The notes beneath the pieces were generated by a model. It saw nothing but the letters and a program-made list of their open reading frames with translations. It did no database searches and was not told where the DNA came from. Source: CAILZL01 sp049840395 (GTDB lineage Bacteria; Pseudomonadota; Gammaproteobacteria; Steroidobacterales; Steroidobacteraceae). From it: DNA of 64,000 nt. A program made the position numbers and the translations under genes. The DNA is taken from contig JASGLD010000001.1 of NCBI GenBank assembly GCA_049840395.1, forward strand, positions 744,001 to 808,000, written 5' to 3'. Shown one piece after another: positions 17,510 through 25,447 of the stretch (its first letter is position 1; the number at the start of each line of letters is the position of its first letter).

Positions 17510-18418
17510 TTAGTGCTGACGCAGCACTAGCCACCCGGCCAGATCGCGCAGCAGATTGGCCCGCTCGCCAAACGGAGTCAGTGCAGCCAGGGCTTCTTGA
17601 TGCAATTCGGCCACCTTGGCGTGGGCAACTGGCACGCCAACCACCGCCGGATAGGTTAGTTTCAAATGTGCCTGATCGGCGCCGGTGGCCTTGCCCAATA
17701 AGGCAGGATCACCCTCGATATCCAGCAAATCGTCCTGAATCTGGAAGGCCAGTCCGATGCACACCGCATAATGGTCCAGGGCGGCATGATTTTCAGTGCT
17801 TAGTTCGGGTTGGCAGGCCGCTGCCATCAGTACGCAGGCGCGAATCAATGCGCCGGTCTTACGTGCGTGGATGTCGGTAATGCTGGCCAGGTCGGGGGAG
17901 GTGGCTTCACTCCGTCCCTCGGCTGCCAAGTCCAGTGCCTGGCCGCCTGCCATGCCGGCAGTGCCGCTGGCCTGCGCCAGGATGCGTACCAGCTGCAAAC
18001 GTACATTGGCATCGCTAGGCAGGGCGAGATCAGTGGCCAGCACTTCAAAGGCCAGCACTTGCAAGGCATCGCCGGCGAGAATCGCGGTAGCCTCGTCGAA
18101 GGCGCGATGGCAGGTGGGACGACCGCGCCGCAGATCATCATCGTCCATGGCTGGCAGGTCGTCGTGGATCAGTGAATAGGCGTGAATCATTTCCACCGCA
18201 GCGGCCGCGGCCGTGACGGTTTGCTGGTTCAGACCCAGCGCTGCCGCCGTGGCATACACCAGGGCCGGCCGAACTCGCTTGCCGCCACCCAGCACGCTAT
18301 AACGCATAGCGGTGTGCAGGCGGCTGGGACTGCTCGTAGCGGCGGGTAAGTAGCCATCCAAGGCGGTTTCAATATCGGCTTGCCAGCGGCTCAGGCAATT
18401 AGCAAAGGGAGAGGTCAT
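17510..18418 (-). CDS. ispA: Polyprenyl synthetase, (2E,6E)-farnesyl diphosphate synthase
   Basis: 302 residues. Condenses IPP with DMAPP and then GPP to make FPP for quinones and undecaprenyl phosphate. Both aspartate-rich motifs are present: the first in HDDLPAMDDDDLRRG (DDxxxxD form typical of bacterial FPPS) and the second in FQIQDDLLDIEGD. GGKRVRP binds IPP. The ATG at 18418 is used; a longer frame to 18445 would overlap xseB and lacks a better ribosome-binding site. It starts 13 bp after xseB, in the order xseB-ispA-dxs found across the Gammaproteobacteria. The pyrophosphate chemistry is well supported; the C15 chain length is inferred from operon context and size. Confidence 0.94.
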   Translation of the reverse strand: MTSPFANCLSRWQADIETALDGYLPAATSSPSRLHTAMRYSVLGGGKRVRPALVYATAAALGLNQQTVTAAAAAVEMIHAYSLIHDDLPAMDDDDLRRGRPTCHRAFDEATAILAGDALQVLAFEVLATDLALPSDANVRLQLVRILAQASGTAGMAGGQALDLAAEGRSEATSPDLASITDIHARKTGALIRACVLMAAACQPELSTENHAALDHYAVCIGLAFQIQDDLLDIEGDPALLGKATGADQAHLKLTYPAVVGVPVAHAKVAELHQEALAALTPFGERANLLRDLAGWLVLRQH

Positions 18419-18431
18419 GGCGGTCGCTGTC

Positions 18432-18692
18432 TCAAGCCTCGTCATCGTCAGTGGTGAAGGGTTCGGTTTCGTTAGTTTCGCCGCCGCTTTTGCGCAGCAA
18501 GACCTCCACTTTTTGTTCGGCCTGCTGTAGCGCGGACTGGCAGCTGCGTGTCAGGGCAATACCGCGTTCGAATTGTTTGAGCGACTCATCCAGCGACAGC
18601 TCGCCTTGCTCCATGCGCGCGACAATCTGTTCCAGTTCGGCCAGCGATTTTTCGAAATCTGGTGCGTCCGCACTGCGGGTTTTCTTGGTCAT
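18432..18692 (-). CDS. xseB: Exodeoxyribonuclease VII small subunit
   Basis: 86 residues, the usual size for XseB. The core is conserved: FEKSLAELEQIVARMEQGELSLDESLKQFERGIALTRSCQSALQQAEQKV, two helices that wrap the XseA large subunit in degradation of single-stranded DNA. The ATG at 18692 is chosen because the family begins about here; the frame extends into the upstream repeat region without a plausible start. First gene of the xseB-ispA-dxs-folE2 operon and divergent from parE. The acidic tail (ETEPFTTDDDEA) is common in the family. Confidence 0.95.
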   Translation of the reverse strand: MTKKTRSADAPDFEKSLAELEQIVARMEQGELSLDESLKQFERGIALTRSCQSALQQAEQKVEVLLRKSGGETNETEPFTTDDDEA

Positions 18693-18773
18693 GATCGATG
18701 GCCGGAAATTCGGGAGGGCGGCAAGTGTGCGGAGCAGCGCGCTCAGCGTCAAATTTCGAGCGACTGGCCGTCG

Positions 18774-18858
18774 AATTGACAATTGATAATGGACAATTGA
18801 CAACGCCTGAAGCCGTTCTTTGTCTTCGTTATCAATTGTCCATTGTCAATTATCAATT
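18774..18858. repeat. 85-bp palindromic repeat, copy 1 (upstream of parE)
   Basis: AT-rich outer arms (AATTGACAATTGATAATGG on the left, CCATTGTCAATTATCAATT on the right) surround a GC-richer inner part with CAACGCCTGAAGCCG and TTCGTTATCAATTG. A second copy with the same layout sits at 20858-20943, on the other side of parE. This copy occupies about a third of the 277-bp divergent xseB/parE intergenic region and may overlap promoter elements. The lineage of the repeat is unknown to me. Confidence 0.85.
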
Positions 18859-18969
18859 TAATGCGCAGCGCATTTGAGTCGTTGTCGGCATACCGAATCA
18901 ACTGGCAATGCTCCTTGTTTCGGGTGCTAGAATCCGCGCGCTTTTCTCCCAGCGGACTCCCCCACAGCA

Positions 18970-20856
18970 ATGGCCCAGTCTTATAACGCAGCCGATATTG
19001 AAGTCTTGAGTGGCCTTGACCCGGTGCGCCGCCGCCCGGGCATGTACACCGACACCAGCCGCCCCAATCACCTGGCGCACGAAGTCATCGACAACTCGGT
19101 GGACGAGGCGCTGGCCGGGCACGCCAAAAAAATTCAGGTGACGGTGTACAAGGATGGCTCGCTGGAAGTGGTCGATGACGGTCGCGGCATGCCGGTGGAC
19201 ATTCATCCCATCGAGAAGGTGAGCGGCGTCGAGTTGATCCTCACCCGCCTGCATGCGGGCGGCAAGTTCTCGGACAAGAACTACGAGTTCTCCGGCGGTC
19301 TGCACGGTGTGGGCGTGTCGGTGGTGAATGCCCTGTCCACCTTGCTGGAATGCCGCGTGCGACGCGGTGGCAAGGAGTACCTGATCAGCTTCAACGACGG
19401 CCGCATGAAGTCGCCGCTGAAAGTGATCGGTGAAGTCGGCCAGAAGAATACCGGCACCACCGTGCGCTTCTGGCCGGACCCCAAGTATTTTGAAATAGGC
19501 AGCTTCGCCATCCCCAAGCTGCGCCACGTGCTGCGCGCCAAGGCGGTGATGTGCGCCGGCCTGCACATTGTGTTCATCAATGAAGCCACTGGTGAAACCG
19601 AAGAATGGCAGTACACCGGCGGCGTAAGTCAGTACCTGCAGGAATCGCTGGGCAACAGCGAATACCTGCCGCCGGAAATGTTCACCGGCAAGATCGAAGG
19701 TCAGCTGGAAGGCGCGGAATGGGCGGTGGCCTGGCGCGTCGATGAAGGCGAGCGCATCGAAGAAAGCTATGTGAACCTGATTCCCACCGCGCAGGGCGGC
19801 ACGCATGTGAATGGCCTGCGTCTGGGTCTCACTGACGCACTGAGAGAATTCTGCGAGTTCCGCAACCTGCTGCCGCGCGGCATCAAGCTGGCGCCGGAAG
19901 ATGTATGGGATGGCGTGAGCTTCGTGCTGTCCACCAAGATGAAAGAACCGCAGTTCGCCGGCCAGACCAAGGAACGTCTGTCCTCGCGTGAAGCGGCGGC
20001 GTTCGTTTCCGGTGTGGTGAAGGATCAGTTGGCGCTATGGCTCAATCAGCATCCGGATTCCGGCGAGAAGATTGCCCAACTCGCCATTCAATCCGCGCAG
20101 GCGCGCTTGAAGGCTTCGAAGATCGTCGCTCGTAAACGTTCGGTGAGTGGTCCGGCGCTGCCGGGCAAGCTGGCCGACTGTACGGCACAAGATCCGGAAC
20201 GCGGCGAGTTGTTCCTGGTGGAAGGTGACTCCGCAGGTGGTTCGGCCAAGCAGGCGCGCGATCGCGAGTTCCAAGCGGTGATGCCGCTGCGTGGCAAGAT
20301 TCTCAACACCTGGGAAGTGGAGTCAGGCCAGGTGTTGCAGTCGCAGGAAGTGCATGACATCGCCGTGGCGCTGGGCGTCGATCCCGGTTCCGAAAAAGTG
20401 GATGGCCTGCGCTATCACAAGATCTGCATCCTGGCCGACGCCGACTCGGATGGTCTGCACATCGCTACGTTGTTATGTGCGCTGTTCCTGCGCCACTTCC
20501 GGCCGCTGGTGCTGGCCGGCCATGTGCACGTGGCCATGCCGCCGTTGTTCCGCATCGACTTCGGCAAGCAGGTGTTCTACGCATTGGATGAAGCCGAGAA
20601 GCAGGGCGTGCTGGATCGCATCACTGCGGAGAACCCGCGCGCCAAACCCACTACGATGCGCTTCAAAGGTCTGGGTGAAATGAATCCGCTGCAATTGCGC
20701 GAGACCACCATGGCGCCCGAAACCCGTCGCCTGGTGCAGCTCACCATTGAGGCGGCTGACGATACCGATCAGATGCTCGACATGTTGCTGGCTAAGAAGC
20801 GTGCGAGCGATCGCCGCGAATGGCTGGAAGACAAGGGCAATCTCGCTCAGATCTAA
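18970..20856 (+). CDS. parE: DNA topoisomerase IV subunit B
   Basis: 628 residues, close to E. coli ParE. ATPase subunit of topo IV, which decatenates daughter chromosomes. GHKL ATPase motifs are visible (HEVIDNSVDEALAGHA, VVDDGRGMPVDIH, GGLHGVGVSVVNALS). The TOPRIM domain has EGDSAGGSAKQARDREFQAVMPLRGKILN and the metal-binding DADSDGLHIATLL; the C-terminus RRLVQLTIEAADDTDQMLDMLLAKKRASDRREWLE matches the family. The start ATG follows the CAGCA of the leader without a strong Shine-Dalgarno. It is followed by parC after a 93-bp gap that is almost entirely filled by copy 2 of the palindromic repeat. Confidence 0.97.
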   Translation: MAQSYNAADIEVLSGLDPVRRRPGMYTDTSRPNHLAHEVIDNSVDEALAGHAKKIQVTVYKDGSLEVVDDGRGMPVDIHPIEKVSGVELILTRLHAGGKFSDKNYEFSGGLHGVGVSVVNALSTLLECRVRRGGKEYLISFNDGRMKSPLKVIGEVGQKNTGTTVRFWPDPKYFEIGSFAIPKLRHVLRAKAVMCAGLHIVFINEATGETEEWQYTGGVSQYLQESLGNSEYLPPEMFTGKIEGQLEGAEWAVAWRVDEGERIEESYVNLIPTAQGGTHVNGLRLGLTDALREFCEFRNLLPRGIKLAPEDVWDGVSFVLSTKMKEPQFAGQTKERLSSREAAAFVSGVVKDQLALWLNQHPDSGEKIAQLAIQSAQARLKASKIVARKRSVSGPALPGKLADCTAQDPERGELFLVEGDSAGGSAKQARDREFQAVMPLRGKILNTWEVESGQVLQSQEVHDIAVALGVDPGSEKVDGLRYHKICILADADSDGLHIATLLCALFLRHFRPLVLAGHVHVAMPPLFRIDFGKQVFYALDEAEKQGVLDRITAENPRAKPTTMRFKGLGEMNPLQLRETTMAPETRRLVQLTIEAADDTDQMLDMLLAKKRASDRREWLEDKGNLAQI

Positions 20857-20857
20857 A

Positions 20858-20943
20858 AATTGACAATTGATAATTGACAATGGACAACGCCAGAGGCGGT
20901 TCATTGTTTTCGTTATCAATTGTCCATTGTCAATTATCAATTG
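20858..20943. repeat. 85-bp palindromic repeat, copy 2 (parE-parC junction)
   Basis: Same architecture as 18774-18858: left arm AATTGACAATTGATAATTG, inner CAACGCCAGAGGCGG, right arm CCATTGTCAATTATCAATT. It begins 2 bp after the parE stop and ends 6 bp before the parC ATG. The RNA form would be a long hairpin directly at the parC ribosome-binding region, which has no recognisable Shine-Dalgarno. Confidence 0.88.
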
Positions 20944-20949
20944 GATTTT

Positions 20950-23211
20950 ATGAGTCCCAATCAACCCACTCTGAACTTCGAAGGCATTGAACGTCAGCCG
21001 TTGCGCGCGTTCACCGAGAAGGCCTATCTCGATTACTCGATGTATGTGATCCTGGATCGCGCCTTGCCGCATGTGGGCGATGGCCTGAAGCCGGTACAGC
21101 GCCGCATCATTTATGCGATGAGCGAACTGGGTTTGGCGTCCACGGCCAAGCCCAAAAAATCGGCGCGTACCATCGGTGATGTGATCGGTAAGTTCCATCC
21201 GCATGGCGATAGCGCTTGCTATGAAGCGATGGTGTTGATGGCGCAGCCATTCTCGTATCGCTATCCGCTGGTGGATGGTCAGGGCAACTTCGGTTCGCCG
21301 GACGATCCCAAGTCGTTCGCAGCGATGCGTTACACCGAGTCCAAACTCACCAAGTATGCCTCGCTGCTACTCTCCGAATTGGGACAGGGCACGGTCGACT
21401 GGACGCCGAATTTCGATGGCACCTTGGATGAACCGGCATTGCTGCCGGCGCGCGTGCCGAATCTCTTGCTTAACGGCACCACCGGTATCGCCGTGGGTAT
21501 GGCCACCGACATCCCGCCGCACAATCTCAAGGAAGTGGTGAATGCCTGCATTCAGCTGCTCGATAACCCGGACATGACGGTGCGCGAGCTATGCAAGTAC
21601 GTGAAGGGGCCGGATCTGCCTACCGGTGGTGAGATCATCACGCCGGCCAGCGAATTGAAGGCCATGTACGAGTCGGGCAACGGCACGTTCAAGACTCGCG
21701 CCGTGTATGAAATCGAAGATGGCGAAATCGTCATCACTCAGTTGCCGTACCAGGTGTCCGGTTCCAAGGTGCAGGAGCAGATCGCTGCACAGATCAATAA
21801 CAAGAAGCTGCCGATGGTCACCGATATTCGTGACGAGTCGGACCATGAGTTTCCGACGCGCATTGTGATCACACCGCGTTCCAATCGCGTTGAGATCGAA
21901 CCGTTGATGGCGCATTTGTTCGCCACCACCGATCTGGAGCGTAACTATCGCGTCAACTTGAATGTGATCGGTCTCGACGGCCGGCCGCGTGTGATGGATT
22001 TGAAAACATTGCTCAGCGAGTGGCTGAGCTTCCGCACCACCACCGTCAAGCGTCGTTTGAACTGGCGTCTGGAGAAGGTCGAAGCGCGTCTGCATATCCT
22101 CGATGGTTTGCTGATTGCTTACTTGAATCTCGACGAAGTGATTCGCATCATTCGCACCGAGGACGAGCCCAAGCAGGCCTTGATGGCGCGTTTCGGTCTG
22201 ACCGAGATTCAAGCTGAAGCTATTCTGGAAACCAAGCTGCGCCATTTGGCCAAGCTGGAAGAAATGAAGATTCGCGGCGAGCAGGACGAGCTCAGCAAGG
22301 AACGCGATGCCTTGCAAAAGCTGTTGGGCAGCGAGGCCAAGCTCAAGCAGTTGATCAAGGAAGAACTCCAAGCAGTGATCGATGAATTCGGTGAGAAGCA
22401 GCGTCGCAGCAAGATTGTCGAACGCGCCGCCGCACAGGCCATCGACGAAACCGAACTGGTGGCCAGCGAACCTGTGACTGTGGTGCTCTCGGCACGCGGG
22501 TGGGTGCGCGCTGCCAAGGGACATGAAGTCGATCCGCAATCGCTGGGTTACAAGACTGGCGATGAATTCCGAGCAGCCGTCAGAGGTCGCAGCACGCAAC
22601 AGGCCGTGTTCCTGGATAGCACCGGCCGCACTTACAGCATCCTTGCGCATACGCTGCCTGCCGCGCGTGGCCATGGTGAACCCTTGTCGGGGCGCATCGA
22701 TCCGCCGGATGGTGCCACCTTCGCCGGTGTGATGATGGGCGACGCCAACGATCGTTGGTTGCTGGCCACCGATGCGGGCTACGGCTTCATCGTCAAGACT
22801 GAAGAGTTGCTGTCGCGTAATCGTGCAGGTAAGGCCGTGCTCAGCGTGCCCGAAGGTGCGAATGTTCTAGCGCCAGTGGCCGTGCCTGCCAGCGACAAGG
22901 CGCTGCTGTGCGCCGTGAACAACGACGGAAAGCTGCTGGTATTCCCCGTCAGCGAATTGCCGGAACTGGCTAAGGGTAAGGGTAATAAGATTTTCGGTGT
23001 CGACACCAAGCGCTTCGAGAAGCGCGATGAGTTCATGGTGAGCGTGGCCGTGATTGCACCTGAACAGAGTTTGCTGCTGTGGTCCGGTGAAGGCGATCGC
23101 AAGATGACACTCAAGTTTGCCGAGCTGAAGGACTATCGCGGTGAACGTGCGCAGCGTGGTGGCGTGTTGCCGCGTGGCTGGAGAAAGGTTGAGCGGCTGG
23201 GCGTCGAGTGA
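20950..23211 (+). CDS. parC: DNA topoisomerase IV subunit A
   Basis: 753 residues, essentially the E. coli length. DNA breakage-reunion subunit of topo IV. The active-site tyrosine lies in AAMRYTESKLT. The quinolone-determining region reads GKFHPHGDSACYEAMVLMAQ, keeping the Ser and Glu that correspond to E. coli Ser80 and Glu84, so no classical resistance change is present. Coiled-coil and gate segments (LRHLAKLEEMKIRGEQDELSKERDAL) and the C-terminal beta-pinwheel (about 500-745) are intact. I use the ATG at 20950 (MSPNQPTLNFEGIE); the frame is open upstream only through the repeat. Translation may depend on coupling to parE or on repeat folding. Confidence 0.97.
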   Translation: MSPNQPTLNFEGIERQPLRAFTEKAYLDYSMYVILDRALPHVGDGLKPVQRRIIYAMSELGLASTAKPKKSARTIGDVIGKFHPHGDSACYEAMVLMAQPFSYRYPLVDGQGNFGSPDDPKSFAAMRYTESKLTKYASLLLSELGQGTVDWTPNFDGTLDEPALLPARVPNLLLNGTTGIAVGMATDIPPHNLKEVVNACIQLLDNPDMTVRELCKYVKGPDLPTGGEIITPASELKAMYESGNGTFKTRAVYEIEDGEIVITQLPYQVSGSKVQEQIAAQINNKKLPMVTDIRDESDHEFPTRIVITPRSNRVEIEPLMAHLFATTDLERNYRVNLNVIGLDGRPRVMDLKTLLSEWLSFRTTTVKRRLNWRLEKVEARLHILDGLLIAYLNLDEVIRIIRTEDEPKQALMARFGLTEIQAEAILETKLRHLAKLEEMKIRGEQDELSKERDALQKLLGSEAKLKQLIKEELQAVIDEFGEKQRRSKIVERAAAQAIDETELVASEPVTVVLSARGWVRAAKGHEVDPQSLGYKTGDEFRAAVRGRSTQQAVFLDSTGRTYSILAHTLPAARGHGEPLSGRIDPPDGATFAGVMMGDANDRWLLATDAGYGFIVKTEELLSRNRAGKAVLSVPEGANVLAPVAVPASDKALLCAVNNDGKLLVFPVSELPELAKGKGNKIFGVDTKRFEKRDEFMVSVAVIAPEQSLLLWSGEGDRKMTLKFAELKDYRGERAQRGGVLPRGWRKVERLGVE

Positions 23212-23214
23212 TGT

Positions 23215-23304
23215 GTAGGTTGGGCTGAGTCTGCGAAGCCCAACTTCTTTCAAGCCTTACCTATGTATGAGGATGTTGGGCTTCGCAGACTCAGCCCAAC
23301 CTAC
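23215..23304. repeat. Large GTAG-type inverted repeat after parC
   Basis: Two 30-bp arms, exact complements of each other: left begins GTAGGTTGGGCTGAGTCTGC and right ends GCAGACTCAGCCCAACCTAC, with a 30-nt spacer. Each arm also contains an internal palindrome (TTGGGCT...AGCCCAA). It begins 4 bp after the parC stop and lies between convergent parC and the beta-lactamase-like gene. It looks like an inverted REP/SMAG-type dimer. Confidence 0.85.
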
Positions 23305-23340
23305 GAGTCAGTTCCTGGCTTCCATAAAAGCCATTTTGGT

Positions 23341-24435
23341 TTACTTGAAAAGTTCATCTGCAATCTGGGTTACAAGGCGCTCCATATTCGCGTCCATACG
23401 ATTGCAGAGCAAGGCAATCGTCGTTTGATATTTTGGAAATCGGACAAAAGCAGAGCGTGTCCCGATGGTTACACCTGTATGAAGAATGGCGTCATAATTT
23501 CCGAGACGTTTGTGTTCAAGCCCGAAAGCCGAATTGATAGGTGTGCCGTTTTGAAGAGATCCCTGGGCTTGTAGCTCCGCCATGAGGCCTAGATCACCCA
23601 CTTTGGGTGAGTAGAAATTTTCGGCCCACCGCTCGAGATCAGCGATACTAGTCTGAACACCTGTTGGACCAAGATGTGCCGCATAGAGTGTTGCGTGGAA
23701 TGCGCCGCTGTCATCGGCTTGGTAGGGAATCGCACGCAGCGTATTGTTATCCGTGGCGGATGCTACGTAGTTACTCTGCTTCATGCCGAGTGGAATAAAA
23801 ATTTGATCACGTGAGAAGGCAGACAGAGGTTGACCAGAGATCCGCTCTACAGCAACTGCGGCGAGCAAATAATTTGTATTGGCGTATTGCCATGTAGTGC
23901 CTGGCAATGACTGCGGTCCGCCAGTGTCGATTACAGCCTTGAGTTGCTCCGCTCGACTTGCCGAGTCGTAATCTGGCCCGCCCTGACGATTGTAGATATC
24001 TTCGTACTCTGGCAAGCCTGAAGTGTGAGTCAGCAATTCGCGAAGGGTGATCGGGGCGTAACTAACGGGTAATTCGGGAATGATTCGACGAATGCTTTCA
24101 TCGAGTGACAATTTCTGTTGGCGAGCGAGAATCAGGATGGACAGTGCTGTGAATTGTTTTGAGACGGACGCTATAGCAAACACTGACTGCGGCGTTATCG
24201 ACTGATGACTCTCGATATTTGCCATTCCAAAGCCTGCTAGATAACGGCGACCAGAGTGCTCAAATACCCCCAATGAGCAGCCGGGAACCTGTCCTTGAAA
24301 TCTTGAAAAGAGCGAGTCGATAGATGCTGTGATTTGCGGAGCAAAGTCACGCGATGCATGAGTTGCTTGACCCGTCGAACACGAAACTACGCCACTAAGC
24401 ACTGATAGCAATAACAAGCTTGAGCGAATACTCAT
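23341..24435 (-). CDS. Serine beta-lactamase-like lipoprotein (class C/DD-peptidase fold)
   Basis: 364 residues. Signal peptide with lipobox (VVSCSTG), so a predicted membrane-bound lipoprotein. The penicillin-recognising signature is present: SxxK in FAIASVSKQFTAL, YxN in WQYANTNYLLAA, and HTSGLPEYEDI after it, as in the broad beta-lactamase-related serine hydrolase family (PF00144). The third KTG-type box is replaced by ILHTGVTIG, common in esterase or peptidase members, so antibiotic hydrolysis cannot be assumed. The ATG at 24435 has AGGTGA just upstream and is preferred to a GTG three codons earlier. That Shine-Dalgarno sits in the arm of a perfect hairpin at 24443-24460. A+T is a little higher than in neighbouring genes, which could suggest acquisition. 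Confidence 0.87.
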   Translation of the reverse strand: MSIRSSLLLLSVLSGVVSCSTGQATHASRDFAPQITASIDSLFSRFQGQVPGCSLGVFEHSGRRYLAGFGMANIESHQSITPQSVFAIASVSKQFTALSILILARQQKLSLDESIRRIIPELPVSYAPITLRELLTHTSGLPEYEDIYNRQGGPDYDSASRAEQLKAVIDTGGPQSLPGTTWQYANTNYLLAAVAVERISGQPLSAFSRDQIFIPLGMKQSNYVASATDNNTLRAIPYQADDSGAFHATLYAAHLGPTGVQTSIADLERWAENFYSPKVGDLGLMAELQAQGSLQNGTPINSAFGLEHKRLGNYDAILHTGVTIGTRSAFVRFPKYQTTIALLCNRMDANMERLVTQIADELFK

Positions 24436-24442
24436 GGGATTC

Positions 24443-24460
24443 ACCTAACTGAGGTTAGGT
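24443..24460 (-). promoter_or_regulatory. Hairpin covering the ribosome-binding site of the beta-lactamase-like gene
   Basis: A perfect 7-bp inverted repeat (ACCTAAC / GTTAGGT) with a 4-nt loop. Read on the minus strand, the second arm is GTTAGGT, whose AGGT is the 5' half of the AGGTGA Shine-Dalgarno for the ATG at 24435. The RNA hairpin would hide the ribosome-binding site; alternatively the dyad is a protein operator. Confidence 0.55.
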
Positions 24461-24871
24461 TTTGTGACTGTCTGCAACTCGCCACGCAGCATAACTTCCC
24501 GCTTCGGTACCCTGAATTTCACTGGGTATTCTCCATTTTATCCATGTTCTATCGACCTCTTGCTTTGTAGCACGCTGTAATGTCGAAAGCCAAATCCTGG
24601 GCGGGTGGTCAGCTACATGATCAGCTTGACTGAGGGTGTTTTGGGCAGGCCCGGCAGGCTTTGCAAAATTTTTCAGCGCAGTCACTTGGGTTCAGTGGCG
24701 ATTAGTTTCGTCGTCTTCGCTCAGTAGATATTCGCCAAGGGGATAAAGGGTTAGCCATTCTGCTCGAATTTCAGCCAGCGCTGGAATGACGCAACAATCA
24801 AGTTAAGCGAGCGTTGTTTGTTCGTTGCGTGCCGTTGTTCACAGTTACGGCTCTAATCGAAACACGGGATA
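24461..24871. other. Intergenic region without a convincing gene
   Basis: About 410 bp between the beta-lactamase-like gene and the MarR promoter. A 76-codon open frame on the minus strand (24455-24685) has no Shine-Dalgarno, no recognisable motif and biased composition, so I do not call it. I see no RNA gene or repeat here; the promoter of the leftward gene must lie in this stretch. Confidence 0.5.
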
Positions 24872-24906
24872 TTGTAATTATTAATATCATATCATATGAT
24901 ATTAAT
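24872..24906 (+). promoter_or_regulatory. Promoter with embedded 27-bp palindromic operator (MarR efflux operon)
   Basis: TTGTAA at 24872-24877 and TATGAT at 24895-24900 are separated by 17 bp, a good sigma70 pair. The segment 24880-24906 is a palindrome with a single central mismatch (arms ATTAATATCATAT and ATATGATATTAAT). The operator covers the -10 element, so binding of the regulator encoded immediately downstream should block RNA polymerase: the usual MarR autorepression layout. The expected transcript would start near 24907, giving a leader of roughly 28 nt. Confidence 0.75.
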
Positions 24907-24934
24907 AACCGAGGTGGTGTCGTGGAGCAAAGCT

Positions 24935-25447
24935 GTGGATCGTGCGCGCAATTTTGGCTTTTTGATCAAAGACCTCAGCCGTCTTTACACCAAGCTGTTT
25001 GAGGAGCGGGCCGGTGCGTTGGAATTGACGCTGCCGCAGTGCAAGGCGCTGGTGTACCTGGCCAAGAATGAAGGTGTCAGCCAGATTCGTTTGGCTGAAT
25101 TGGCCGATATCGATCCCATGACGCTGGTGCGCATTCTCGATCGCATGGAGGCCGATGGCTGGATCGAGCGTCGTGCACATCCCACCGATCGTCGCGCCCG
25201 ACAGCTGTATGTGAAAGCCAAATCCAAGTCGGTGCTGGATCAGATCTGGAAAATTGGCGAGCAGATACGCGGCCAGGTCTTTGCTGGTTTCAGCGCCGAG
25301 CAGCGCGATGTGTTTTTAGAGTTGCTGGAGCGCGCACACGCCAATCTGCTGGAACTCAAGCCGGCAACGCCTGCAGAGAAGCCTGCGAAGGAACGCGTTG
25401 CTTCTAAGTCCACCCTGTCTACCCGCAAAGTTGTGAGAGCCAAGTAA
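24935..25447 (+). CDS. MarR-family transcriptional regulator of a drug-efflux operon
   Basis: 170 residues from a GTG at 24935 with GGAG 8-9 nt upstream. The upstream in-frame ATG (24896) lies inside the -10 box of the predicted promoter and cannot be used from it. The winged-helix region is clear: LTLPQCKALVYLAKNEGVSQIRLAELADIDPMTLVRILDRMEADGWIERRAHPTDRRARQLYVK, including the DxR-type wing. The C-terminal tail is Lys/Ala rich. Its stop overlaps the next start (TAATG), so it is cotranscribed with the EmrA/EmrB pump. Predicted to bind the palindrome at 24880-24906 and release it when a phenolic or other lipophilic ligand binds. The ligand is unknown. Confidence 0.9.
   Translation: MDRARNFGFLIKDLSRLYTKLFEERAGALELTLPQCKALVYLAKNEGVSQIRLAELADIDPMTLVRILDRMEADGWIERRAHPTDRRARQLYVKAKSKSVLDQIWKIGEQIRGQVFAGFSAEQRDVFLELLERAHANLLELKPATPAEKPAKERVASKSTLSTRKVVRAK

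Noticed and set aside
20950..23211. Quinolone-resistance mutation in parC
   Set aside because: The residues matching E. coli Ser80 and Glu84 are unchanged in GDSACYEA.
23341..24435. Annotation as an AmpC beta-lactamase
   Set aside because: The SxxK and YxN boxes fit, but the KTG-type box is not convincing and the protein is a lipoprotein. A broader serine hydrolase call is safer.
24455..24685. 76-codon minus-strand open frame
   Set aside because: No Shine-Dalgarno or motif, and it overlaps the hairpin and leader of the beta-lactamase-like gene.
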